From contig CM060200.1 of NCBI GenBank assembly GCA_030562195.1, positions 24,281,023 through 24,345,022 of the forward strand: DNA of 64,000 nucleotides, in the 5' to 3' direction. The DNA is from Nipponacmea schrenckii. Taxonomy: Eukaryota; Mollusca; Gastropoda; Lottiidae. Each line of letters starts with the position of its first letter. The stretch's first letter is position 1. A program made the position numbers and the translations under genes. Positions 14,961 to 28,000 of the stretch are shown in pieces. Under the pieces are notes generated by a model. The model was not told where the DNA came from, ran no database searches, and saw only the letters and a program-made list of their open reading frames with translations.

Positions 14961-16740
14961 TATACGCCCACATGGAAACGTGGACTTATATTGCCGCTGC
15001 CCCTGTCCGTCCGTCCGTCGGTCCGTCCGTCGGTCCGTCCGTCGGTCCGTCCGTCGGTCCGTCCACATTTGTTGTATCCACGATAGAGGCTACAGTTTTT
15101 ATCCGATCTTAATGAAACTTGGTATACATGTATATTGATGATATCTCGGTCAAGTTCAAAAATGTAAATTATCGATGGAACGGTTTTTGAGATAATGGAA
15201 ATTATCGCATGAACGGTTTTTGAGTTATTGCACTTGACTTATTAAAAACGCGTCAAATTTGGGTTGTATCCACAATAGAGACTACGGTTTTTATCCGATC
15301 TTAATGAAACTTGGTATACATGTATATATTGATATCTCGGTCAAGTTCAAAAATGGAAATTATCGAATGAACGGATTTTGAGTTATTGCCCTTGACTTAG
15401 TAAAAACGCGTCAAATTTGGGTTGTATCCACGATAGAGGCTACAGTTTTTATCCGATCTTAATGAAACTTGGTATACATGTATGTATTGATCAGATCTCA
15501 GGCAAGTTCGAAAATGGGAATATCTGATGAACGGATTTTGAGTTATTGTCCTTGACTTAGTTAAAACGCTTCAAATTTGGGTTGTATCCAAGAAAGAGGC
15601 TAAAATTTTTATCCAATCTTAATGAAACTTGGTATCGGGAAAATTATCGAATGAACAGATTTTTATACGCCCACATGAATATGTGGACGTATATTGTCGT
15701 GGCTCCTGTCCGTCGGTCTGTCGGTTCGCCAACATTTGTTGTAGACACAATAGAAGCTACAATTTTTTATGCATTTTAATGAAACTTGGTATGAGCATTG
15801 GAATTGATAAAGCGGTGGTCAGGTTTCAAATTTGATGAATAGTTTATGAGGAATTGCCCTTCACTAAGTAAAATTGTGTAAAAATTCATTTTCTGTAGAC
15901 ACTATAGAAGCTACAATTATTTATGGATTTTAATGAAACTTGGTATGAGCATTGGAATTGATAAGACGGCAGTCAAGTTCGATTTGGACAATTTTGCGAT
16001 AAACAGTTTTGGAGTTATATTTGTTGTAGACAAAATAGAAGCTACAATTTTCAATGGATTTTGATGAAACTTGGTGTGAGCATTGGAATTGATAAGACAA
16101 CAGTCGAATTTGAATTTGGCAATTTTTTTATGAACAGTTTTTGAGTTATTGCCCTTGACGTAGTAAAATCTTGTCAAAATTTTAGTTTCGATGTAATAAA
16201 TCCTCCAATTTTCAGAGGATTTTCATGAAACTTGGTGTGAGCATTGGAATTGATTAGACCTCAGTCAAGTTTGAATTTGACAGTTTTTCAATGAACTGTT
16301 TTGAGTTAATTGCCCTTGACTTCGTGAAAGTGCGTCAAGATTCTATTGTGGTTTCAATAAGAAGCTTTAATTTTCAAAAGATCTTGATGGAACTTGGTGT
16401 AAGCATCAGAATAGATAAGACATTAGTCAAGTTTGAATTTCCGACTTTTTTAATGAATGTTTTTTGATTTATTGCCGTTGACTTAGTAATATTGTGTCAA
16501 AAATATTTGTGGGTGCAAAATAAGCTACAATTTTTTAATAGATTTGATGAAACTTGGTATGAGTATTGAAATATATAAGATGGTGGTCAAGTTTAATTTG
16601 ACGATTTTCCAAGAACAGTTTTTGAGTTTTTGTCCTTGACTTCAATATCCATTTAGTGAATGTTTTTGAGTCATTGCTCAATTTATTTTTCAAATTCAAT
16701 GCTGCCAGTGGGCGTATGTTACCTTGCCTAGCAAGCTATC
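14961..16740 (+). mobile_element. Composite pearl-like non-autonomous element, complete
   Basis: The element opens with a hairpin head (ATACGCCCACATGG...GTGGAC), followed by a GTCC/GTCG tetranucleotide run at about 15005-15065. Next come four A-type core units beginning near 15087, 15286, 15438 and 15597, each carrying 'AGGCTACAG...TTAATGAAACTTGG' (period about 150-200 bp). A second hairpin head with its own GTCC run follows at 15665-15735. After that come about six B-type units (near 15753, 15908, 16039, 16197, 16360 and 16520; 'GAAGCTACAATTTT...GCATTGGAATTGATAAG'). It ends in GGGCGTATGTTACC and the near-palindrome CTTGCCTAGCAAG at 16723-16735. Bivalve pearl/CvA-type elements have this plan. 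No transposase is encoded. Short open frames rich in Ser-Val-Arg-Pro here are translations of the tetranucleotide run. Confidence 0.8.
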
Positions 16741-16897
16741 TTTATGCATATGGAAACAACTGATATAAATCTCGATAAACAAGTTCAAAGTTCAAAGCCC
16801 AACAATGAAGAAATATGACATGAAATGAATCAAATAAAATACCTGTGAGAAGGTATAGAAGAGTAGCTGCTCTTTATCCAGCCCTGATTCAACATAA

Positions 16898-17173
16898 AGG
16901 CCAAATTCTAATTGTGCGATTAAAGTGAAAATTAATCGCAAGTCGCTTGTCGCATGGTGTAAAGCATGCGATTAAAAACAATCGCTAGAATGGAATCTAA
17001 ATAGTTAAGCTTTCTGTGCGATTCTTTATTTAGTCGCACATGTGGACACTGTAGCCACATGCGATTAATTCTTGTAGGAAAGTATGCGACTACCTGCGAT
17101 TTCAGTTTTCTGGCGATAAAACCATGCGATTAATTTTTTGTGGTACTTTAATCGCCCATGTGGAATTTGGCCT
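16898..17173. mobile_element. 276-bp MITE with TAA target duplication
   Basis: The ends match as inverted repeats: AGGCCAAATTC at each tip, a seven-base variable block, then GCGATTAAAGT (about 25 of 29 positions). Both sides are flanked by TAA (16895-16897 and 17174-17176). Inside are about a dozen TGCGAT/ATCGCA motifs in both orientations, many as ATGCGATTAA. A three-base TWA duplication fits PIF/Harbinger-like elements, though the superfamily is an inference. There is no coding capacity. Confidence 0.75.
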
Positions 17174-17176
17174 TAA

Positions 17177-20100
17177 AGGAGCGTTGGTGAATATCGCTTC
17201 CCGAAACAATAGACATATTCAAGGGAGATAAGTTTTAAGTTTAGAAATAAGCAGTTGCTACAATAGACTTATTGTCAGATATTCGGTGTATACATTAAAT
17301 GCGGTAACCATGTATTCCACAAGGATCGAATATAGTTATTGTGCGCGGAGAAAATCCACAGTTCATTTTTTTGTATCGACAGAGACACAATGATGTGTAC
17401 CACTATACGAATAAGAAAAGAACCAAATTGGTTCAGAAGAACAAGGATAATGTAACCCCTAATCATTTATGTGGAGATTCAAAGTGACCTTTCCAAATTA
17501 ACACTGAAAAATTTTGCTGCAAGACTTACATAGCACATCTTGCTTGAGTCCATTCCACACAACTCAGTACGAATAAGAAACAATATGAGGGAAATTTTAG
17601 TCGATAGATTTGTGGAATGTATTCAAATTGAATGACCTCAAAGGAAACATTTTTTTAAATGTGTGATTGATAATCCTTGTATTTTTTCTCAGATTTTTTT
17701 AATAATTTAAAACAAATATCTAAATAATCTTAAGCAATGTATTATGAAAGTGTTGCTATTGAAATGACAGTTAGGTTGAATTAAGTAATCGAAATATTGT
17801 TTATTGTTTTATTTGCTTAAGTTGATTGGAAGAAGCAATCATTTATTGGTATTAATTAAAAGTCGTTTAATTGACGAACTGTCAAATCGTTGATTAATTT
17901 GGAAATGGTTTGTGGGAAGGGTTATAATGTTTACCATGGAAAACATTTACAAATATTTTATGTAGAGAATGTGCACAATAAGACCGAATTAAATGACATA
18001 TTTCGATGAGTAGCATTAATAACGAAATTAATGTAATTTATGATGCTCTACCATCTGGTATATACATGTATTTACAATTGATAATGAGGAATAAGGATGG
18101 TGCCAAATTCTAGTTCTAAATATTCCATATTTTCACAGTTGCAAGCTGGGGTTATTTGTGAAATTTGAAATAAGTTATTCTAATTAAAAAGGTTTCTACA
18201 TTAACGATGATATTTGGGAAAGTTTAACGTGTTTAAAATCTGGAAAATTCAATTTTTTCATGGAGTATGGTGAAAATATTACGTAACCGGGTAAGAGGTT
18301 TTTGCGCCCCGGTTGTAGGGTGGGGTGTTGTAAGTTTTAGAAATCATACTGCTGGGTAATGACGGTTACAATTTGGATATAGACACTTTTTTTTAAAATT
18401 TAGTAATATGAATATCTGCTGCTGATTCATGGCATTGCACGATGGACATAGCTGTGTTGAATAACTAAAATAAACGGTTTTGAAATTATTGGTAATGTTT
18501 TGACGACAGTATCTTTGACTAGATTATGCAAATATATAGGTTTTATTCATAAACAATTTGTTTTTTTGCCGTAAATTATTGTATCCATTGATTTTTATTT
18601 ATTATGCGACATTGTATCTAGGTGGTGAAGCGCCTACATGGATGATTTCAACTTCTCTTCTCGCAAGGTTTTAATATTTCATATTTTCACGTGAATATTT
18701 GTTCCTGTTGCATCAATTGTATTAGGTTATTATCACGTACATTTTCCCACTTTTCATTATCCACAATTTTACAATTTTATAAATGGTTTTTAGGTGCCTT
18801 TCTACTATATAACATTTATTTTCGGATACTTTTTGTAGGATTAATATAAGTAAAGGGGAGTAATTCAAGATTTTAAAATTTCGTATTTATTTTAAATTCA
18901 CATTCAGACATAATGAAGTGAGAAATCGTAAGTATTTAAAGTGAAAATGGAAAGAAAATCGAATATAAAAAGACCTTCTGATTCAAAATAAAAATGGTTC
19001 CAATAAATATTTAAATTATTATTACTTGGCTCTGGTCATTTGCTGAAAATAAAAATCCTAATCGTTGATAGAAATATCAAAGACAGAAATGATGTTATCA
19101 AATAGCTAATGCTCTCGAATAAAAATTAACTTACACACTTGACCTAAAATATTTAATTTACATAATTGGGATTAATTTATGTATATATAAAGCATAATTT
19201 ACATCAGCACGTTAAGTTTGAGATATAAACACGTCAGGTTTGTTATCATTTATATTTCTATGTTCTACATCAACATCAGTTTCTGTCGACCTTTAATGAT
19301 AACATACTCGGCCCTTTTTAATTGCATATGTCAAAAGTGAGTGAAAACTGTAAATTTGGGTGCATTATTTTCATCACATAATAAATTCTAAAGAGTTATC
19401 AATCTATGGAAACTCATTTAACAGCTGGTTCTTGTTAAACTTGGGCTTTTATTAAAGTGATATATGTGCATAAATTAAATTTTTATACACATCATTTTAA
19501 TGAAGTTTTTACTTACGGTCGTTTAAATTGTGAAACAAACCATTGTTGATAAATTTCTATGAGATATCAACTCATTTTTCAGGAGCATAGAAATATTTTC
19601 ATAAAATATATTTTTCATGCAGTTCCGTACATCTGCTGCCAAGCAGTAGATTAACCAGTTTCATCATTTTTCAACTTTTTCACCATAATGAAGCTACCCG
19701 TAAAATATTATGTCTAATATACTGTATTGCTAGAGAGATAAAAATTTTAGTCGGTCTGTTGAACATACTGCTTGGAACTATGTCATTTCTTATTTGTCTG
19801 AATGTTCCAAAAATGAGTTTTTCAAGAAATCACCGTACAAAATATAAGAAGGTAATTATTAATTGATTTACTTGCCAGCTTGCCATATAGGCCTATATGA
19901 CTTGTTTTTTGTTTTTTTCACTTTTTTTTCAACACAATGCATTTTCGTTTCATCGAGCAAATATATCATCATGCATAGACCTATCACTAAACAACGCCAT
20001 TTATAGTTTATAAAACATCTCGTAAAAATTAATGATCTGTACAGAGTCCATGGTACATTTAAATCCATATTCATAAATTTACACTCAAGTACATACATTG

Positions 20101-20360
20101 TTCGGGTTGCAAAAGTTGACTATATTAGTATGGAATGAATAACATCTTAGTGTTTAATTCATTGGTTAATGATGTTTAAAATAATATATACTCTTTAATT
20201 TTAATGCTGAAAACTGAAAGTGCATGTTTTTAGAATTTCAACCACCACTTCCTAGTGAAATGAATATTATAATGATAATGATAATTATAACTTACAGTTA
20301 TATACGGTTGATAATTAAGAATGTACACTGCATCAAGACATCTTTACCTTAAAGGTAGTG
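17177..20360. other. Gene-free AT-rich spacer
   Basis: No exon, RNA gene or repeat is supported in this stretch. Confidence 0.45.
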
Positions 20361-20460
20361 TTAAGAGGTTTTCTAAATTTTTCGATTAAAAATTTGCATA
20401 GTGTAAATTGATGCTATCAGTGTCCCTAATATACATAAGATATTTTAGAAAACCTCTTAA
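20361..20460. mobile_element. 100-bp TTAA-flanked palindromic MITE
   Basis: TTAA occurs at both edges. Directly inside are inverted repeats GAGGTTTTCTAAA and TTTAGAAAACCTC, with a 60-70 bp unique centre. The exact TTAA edges suggest a piggyBac-type target, but 100 bp is short, so a simple genomic hairpin remains possible. Confidence 0.5.
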
Positions 20461-21727
20461 TAATATCTTTTAGTAAAATGATCTGGTCTTCATGTAGTAT
20501 ATCACGATTCAAAATAACTTTGAATTCTTGTGTAAGTTATAAGAACCTGGCCGAAACTGTGGGAAACTGGTAAAGATAAACTAGCATAGAGATGAACATC
20601 GAAAGTAAAATATCTACAAAGAGTTGATTAAAATAGATTATACTTCATAAAATATTTCAGATGAATCTGAACTTTGGTAGTTAACTTCATCAATTTGCTT
20701 GGTTATTAATTGTTTTATCTCGTCATTCAATACGAAACCTCGAAGTCTTTCATCCCACTAATTCATACGTGCTTCCAACTTAATAAAAAATAAAAATGTT
20801 GAATTTCAGTCGATTGATGTACTCCGTCTTATTCCCTGTGGATGAACTGTGGGTCATTAGGAATACTTTTAAGTCAAGTCAATTGTAGAGTATTATAGTC
20901 AGTCACATCATACTTTCAAAACCTCAAAAGATCTCATAAATTGTCTTTCATATTTACATTGCTCGTGGCATTTTTAAAACCAAAGATATAAGATGAATTA
21001 CCATCTTTGAGATTACCAATGAGAAATGTAGAAACATGATTCTGGATAAAAGAACGTCCATTAAGTGGCTTGGAATTTCTAGCTAATCAATTTTTATTGA
21101 TTATTTGGACAAAAGCTGACAAAAATAACCCCAGAATTTAGCCTTTTGCTACAACAAACTTGAACACTTGGTAGAAATTAATAGAGTTAGTTATAGGATG
21201 AAATCTTCTCAAAGCACAAACCATAGCTACTTAAACCTCCCTTGTACCCATTGGCTATTCCCACTCATTCCTCGTTTTGTAATAGACGTGCTTTGAATTG
21301 GAACCAATCACGAAAGTTATCTCTTTGGTCAGAAAATGTCAGTGACTCGCTGCTGGTAGGGGAATATTGTTCCGACTCATGCAACCGAAAATCATGATGT
21401 CATGAGCTCTTCGCTTTCCGTTAAAAGTATTTTTTTCTTTTTTGTGGTGCTTTAAAATGTCAAATCTGAATCTGGTAAAATTACTTGCTTTTTGGGTCAT
21501 TTATTGCCATGGTTAGTAGATTTAAAAAAAACTCGCTGATATAGTTTATGGTTGTATTCAAATTTTAGAATTTATCTTTATTGCTATTGCATTTTCATTA
21601 AAATGTTCAGCACATGGGTAGTTCTTAGTTAATATTTTGTTAAATAGTGAGTTGCTAATGGAAATAAATGGCAAAATATATATCAATAACAACATTCTTA
21701 AAACAGTGCTTCATTGCTAAAATGAAA
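20461..21727. other. Gene-free AT-rich spacer
   Basis: Nothing coding or repetitive is supported. Confidence 0.4.
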
Positions 21728-22087
21728 TGCTGAATACATTAATTGTTAATATAGTTCTTAATACATTTATTAATATATTGCTCAATAGATCAATTGTTAA
21801 TATCGTGCTCTACATGCATCAATTGTTAATATAGTGCTAAATACATCAATTCTTATTATAGTGCTCGATACATCAGTTGTTAATATAGTGCACTTTATAC
21901 ATCAATTGTTAATATAGTGCTCAATACACCAATTCTTATTATAGTGCTCGATACATAAGTTGTTAATATAGTGCACTATAATACATCAATTGTTAATATA
22001 GTGCTCAATACATCAATTGTTAATATAGTGCTGAATACATCAATTGTTAAAGTGCTCAATACATCAATTGTTAAAGTAGTGCTAAAC
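21728..22087. repeat. Minisatellite, 27-30 bp unit
   Basis: About 13 copies of a unit close to TTGTTAATATAGTGCTCAAT plus ACATCAA lie head to tail. Variants (TTCTTATTATAG, GTGCACT) recur in the same order at 21850-21900 and 21930-21980, giving a higher-order repeat of about three units. The array therefore grew partly by duplicating multi-unit blocks. Open frames on either strand are translations of the repeat. Confidence 0.9.
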
Positions 22088-25000
22088 AATATCCAGTCTG
22101 TATTATACAAATCAATTGATATTTTTGTTGTTTTAAAAAGAGAAAGCAAAAACAGAAGTTGTGATGTATCCTGGTACACACAATGTAGCATGTTTTTGCA
22201 CTGAAATTCTCCACCAGATTTTGTATCAGTATATCTGCAATTTTTCAGTATTCAATACAACTGGTATCATCCTAAGCGATCTGATGTTATCGGTACTAAT
22301 GAAAATGGAAAAGTTCTAATTATTTAATACCTGAATAATGCTAGTCTTTGTTAAAACACGAATAAAATAAAACCAAGATTGGATCTTATTGATATACGGT
22401 CAATTATTCAAATCCCATGGTTTTGTACGTTTAATTTCAAACATAAAAGTAACAATGAGAAAAATTATTCTATTCATTATAGTCGCTATATCCATCACTA
22501 AAAAACACACAGGACTGTCAGCTAATGAATTATACAGATTTTTTGGTTAACGGTCCTATTTTTGTTAAAAAGGTATAAACAATGAAATAAAAGTCTCTTT
22601 ATTCCGAAATGTAGTTATAAATGAATATTTCATTCTGATGAACAATACTATGATTATGATAAAATCTCAGCGAACATGCCACAAGCATTGAAAGAATAGA
22701 ATCAAAAATATGATTTAATATTCGTGAAAATTATGATGTAAAAATGTGAGATATAAGCAATATTTGATTAGCGTTCATAATTAATCACTATCACAAATGA
22801 GATATGATCATCAAAAGGCGACGTTAGAAAACGAAAGTGATTAAAGTGTGATTTATTTATTAAATACAATATGGTATATGTCGATTCTGCCTTCTATCCT
22901 AATTGTCAGTATAGATGACCACTATATTGAATACCGCGTGTAAACAGAACAACAGATCAAAAACCTTTCAACTACACTTTAAACTTTTCTTTCAGAGGCG
23001 ATGTTCCGTTTGAAAGCTCTTTGTGGAATTTTCATGAAAAGAATTCGGTCTTTAATATTGTATAAAGGTATTGGTTATATAAATGGATTATCTTCACACA
23101 CACAAAAAATATTCGGGGCCAGACGCGGGTTGTTTTTTGTTCTTAATCATCAATGCAATCAAAGTACCAAATAAAAATTCCAGTCAAAATTATTAGCGTT
23201 GATTATGTCTTAAAACTTACCACAATCTAGTGCGACAGGGCCTACTTACACAAAATTCTTATGGTCGAAAGTATTCGTTTTTCGCTAATTCACATCATTT
23301 ATGATATATTTAAACTTCTTCAAAGCATTTGCGTTTGGTTTATAACAGAGAATGTATTACTTGATAAACTGCAGACGACAAAAACCTTTTCTTCCACAAA
23401 TTAGTATAATATTAATATATATACATAGGATCATATGTGTTTATTATTCTATATCAAGCCGACTGTTACGAAGGTATTATTAAATTTATATCAGTTTAGA
23501 AAAATCCCCGCCCTAAAGTTCATGTTAGCATCGGTGATGACATTCAAAATATTCTTCACAATAAACAATAACGTAGATCACGTGGTTACCATATAGATAA
23601 CTATAATTCATTATGAATCCGATTCATTTTGAATAACTATCTTGCCATCCAACCATTGGCACTTTCTGCATTTAACATCCTCAAGGAAATATTACAATTA
23701 GCTAACAATGTCATGGTTATAAAACGAATTCTTGTCCTTTTCTGAACTTGCATTTTTCTTCGTTTTCTGTCACTAATCTATGATTAAAAGACCAAAAGTA
23801 GAAATCGTTTCATCATTCCAACATTATATGATTATGGTTCGTAAAATAATAAATGAGAGTTGAATATTACAAGATTACGATCCTCCCTCAGTGTTGCGTT
23901 TTTTTAGGCATATTTATTAAGCATTTTCATTTTTTTCAATATCACGGCAACACCTTTAAGGAGAGTTGTCTGAATAGCTTGTTCACTCTGATACCATATT
24001 AAAACACTGATCAAAGGGCCTGCCAATTATATCGTTACTAAAATAGAAAGACATAAGAGACAAACTAATATTTAAGTAACGAACATCCTTTTCCTGATCT
24101 GAACAACAAATACTAATTCATCAGAAATTGTCTTAAATTTTCTTCACGAAATTGTCAGTTCTAAGACGTTCTTTTTTCAGTGGCATTTTTCATTATCCTT
24201 CAGTCTGACAAGTTTTGCGGCTTTTCATAATAGAGAAAATTAGCTTCATTGTTGAAAAGGGATTTTGATGGCCGTCGGGGAACTAGGAAGCGAGTGTCTT
24301 CACACACATTCTATAGAAAAAATAGCATCGTGAACACTGGCATTACAAACCAATGCAAATTTATTCATTTGTTCTGTATCGATTTTGTAACCACAAAAAG
24401 GCGCCTTGAGACAAAGAAAACCGAAGTATTTAAGCCCACTCACCAAAGAATTGATAGCAAATCCGTTTCACAAATTGAGAAATGATCAGTGAGTTCTTTA
24501 ACTTTATAACCGGGAGGAGTAGTTAATTTCCTCTCTACTAAGAAATTAAGTAAATTTGATGATTACGGCATCATTGCTCAAGCGATTATAATTTTAAGCG
24601 AACGGGCGTCAAAATTTTTTTCTCTATTTAAAATTAAAAATTGATCTAGCAGGAAACGATCGGAATCATTGCGCATGACTTTAGAATTACTTCCGGTTTT
24701 CAGTCGTAAGTGGATTAAGGCAATGGTGCAATTCGGGTAATTTTGTAATTGATAACTTGAAACAGTCATAAGTTTAAAATTATTAAAAGTTATTGTTCTC
24801 TTGTTTTAATATTTGTAATTTGGAGGCAATAAGAAAATTCTTTCCAGACCACATTTAAGTTAACTTTCTAAAATTCCATCTCACTATTTAATTCGTTGTT
24901 ACGCTTTCATGACCTTGTTTTTAAAAGTGTCACAATTTTCTTAGGGTGTTAAATGCATGATATTCAACTATTTGAACAAAAGTAATAGTGTGCGACGAGT

Positions 25001-28000
25001 GTGGTAAATAGACAATGCTGACTTTTGGGGGTTGTTTTAACTGAATAAAAGGAAAGGCAATCTTCAATCACATGTCGTTTTTATCAGATGATGTATCCGA
25101 TTGGCTTAATTTGTAGAGTGGACTTGATTTGTAGTAATTGAATTCTCTGTTGAATTCTAGTCATTCGATGTGATACTGAAACTATTCCAGGATGGTTAAT
25201 TACACTCTAACCCTACTAATTATTACTAATATTGAATATTCCGTCATCAAGACCAGCAACCGATCAGTTGGCACCAAGGGACTTCTCTACCATTGATTCT
25301 TGTCATCTGATTGAATGAGGCATACACCATCTTGAAATATAATCCAATACACCATACATAATAGAAAATGGTCATCAAAATAAAATATGCACATCTCCAT
25401 TCATACTTGAACATGAAGAACTCACCTCTACAACTTACACGTCAATCAAATCTCAAGGGTTCTCGCTATATTAAGATTTATTATGAGAAAGATGGCGGAC
25501 CTAATTCTCTTCTTGGCAAGACTATAAAAGATCCATCAGGGGGATTTCATGTTTCCGATTAACGTGAAGATTTGTGAACTAAATAAACATGATAATTATG
25601 CATCCAGATAGTCTGTTGGGAATTTAATTACAGAAAATGCAGAAACTCTGATCTCTGCGATTCTATGATGTTTCTCAAGGTCACTAAGCCAAGACCGAAG
25701 ATATCATCCGAATTTGTGTATCGTTGTTCGGTATTATTGTTTCGACTAAGTATACATGTTGGGTATCACTCTCTATATAGAGTATGCTTATATAAGTGAA
25801 TCATCTAAAATCATAAAACTGCTTAGGCTTATTCTGCGGAAGGAATTTAGCTTTCTTGCATTTCGTTGTAGCGTGTTTGGAAAAATGAGTATGGTTACTT
25901 CCGGTGAAATGTTCTAAATTTTAAAAATTTTATTTAATATTTATCCCCTTTTCTTGATTTTTTTAAATCAAAAAATAGATGCATGGTAAATGTGATGCAG
26001 TTTACCATTGTTTAGACCATTATTCGAAAATGTATTGCTCAGCTTCCATTTATCTATTAATGTCAAAAGCGATAGAGGCAGCGAAACGCTTGACTTTAGA
26101 TGCAGGGTAGTTATTGAAATGAGTGAAACATTTATCAAAATGTATTCATATACATTCACAAGTTGATTCACTGAATGAATGTGCTGGTGGTGGTTTATAT
26201 TGTTATATCTGCATGTAGAAGAGTTGTTTAAATCAAATAGAATTTTTACCCATGGGAAACGTTTACAAATGTCATATTTAAATCACATTTAAACACTATT
26301 CCTGCATTTCAACGTCAATTGCGGCTTTTATTCAATCAAATTCATTTGTTTCATAAAAACCAAATTATACACACATGTATCCGTTTACGTGTGCATATAG
26401 AACATTGAAGATTGATAAATTGTTGGATAACGATTCTCTTTTTATTCCGTAATCAAATAAATGGCATATCTATAACATCCAAACAATGTGTGAAGTCGTT
26501 TTTCAACAATTCTAAAATAAACCCTTTTGTTTGCTTCTACCATCATTATTGAATTTGTGCAAATATCAATTTCAAATTTAAAGCCTAAGATCTTTGTATT
26601 ATTTTAACTTTATGCCAATCTATAATAAGTTTAGAATTCAGTCACGTGCCGAATGGTTTGAATATTGGTTCGTATTGAACTAGACATCACGTGATTGATA
26701 GCTTTCCAATTTTAATATGACGTAAGGTTAACGTCATCAACTTTTGCTGTATAATCTGTCAATATCTATGAATAAGATTCGTTTTTATGTAGAAAATGTG
26801 GAGTTGTTTCGTTGCATTATTCTGATTTTCCACTTCGAATGCGGCTTGCCACAATCCCACAATCGGTGAGAATAAAACATATTAAATATGCGGGTTTGCT
26901 ATATAGAATTGAGGGAAATGAGAAAATGGGCGTAAAATAATTATGTTTAATGCACATTATCAAGTGGTAGTTGTTAGAATAATTATCAATAAATTCCAAT
27001 CGTCTGTATATTAGTATTGAAATTCACTCATACTTGATTTCATTCCACGTCACTACATAATGCACTTAAACCAGAAATTACCGTTCATATTCAATATCGT
27101 TTACACAATGATCGGCAAGTATTTGAATAAATAGAACTGTAAGTAGCCACTTTATAGCAATCTAACTGTAATATGATTTCATACATTTTATGATACTTGA
27201 TTTGATTGAATTTACAGAAATCAAATACATTAGACTTCAATTGAGATTTGGTATAGAGAATAAACTGTTATTAGAATCTACGGCTATTAAACTGGAGAAA
27301 TTTCTAGCAAGTATGCCTGAGTGAGTAGTTTGGCTGAATGTTATCAAAAGTTTTGCACACATCACTCACAGTGTTTGGAAAGAAAATTAATTGCAAGGGA
27401 ATGATGCAGTAATTAGTGACGTCTTGGATGATATGGAAATATTGTAAATGAATTCCATATGTAGCACATACACCTTCATCTCACGCCTCTCTTTGATGAG
27501 ATGCAGGCAATATTTCATAAATTATATAACCCTTTTCTACTTTTGCTCACATCTGCCTGAGTTTTTCATCAGTTACAGCATGGCGTTTGCCGCCATTGTA
27601 TATTTTGACGAACTCGACGAGCATGTGCTGTGGAATAAGTTGCATTTCCGGGGCGGGTGGAAATCTAAACAGAAAACGAAAGTAAAAATAAACAGGAGGG
27701 AGTTTTCTTCTAGAGATGAAAATATTATGAAGTTATAAGTGATAATATTTATCAGGAGTCATGATAACCAAGGCTAAAAGGTGTGACACATTTATTTAAT
27801 TTTTTCCATGACCTCTGTCTTCCATTTATATTTTTAGAAAAATGGGGCAATTTTAGAATATTTTCGTTTCGTATCCTATTTCCCCACCTATTCAAAATAT
27901 CTGTATCATTAAGATAATAATATCATTGTATCATGTATTCCAGGGAGTTCATTTTGGTACACATTTGGAATGTTCGCTTTATCCAACAAACCTTCTTGGA

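Noticed and set aside
14788..15138. Open frame of 116 codons with Ser-Val-Arg-Arg repeats
   Set aside because: It is the translation of the GTCC/GTCG tetranucleotide run inside a pearl-like element. The amino-acid repeat follows the DNA repeat.
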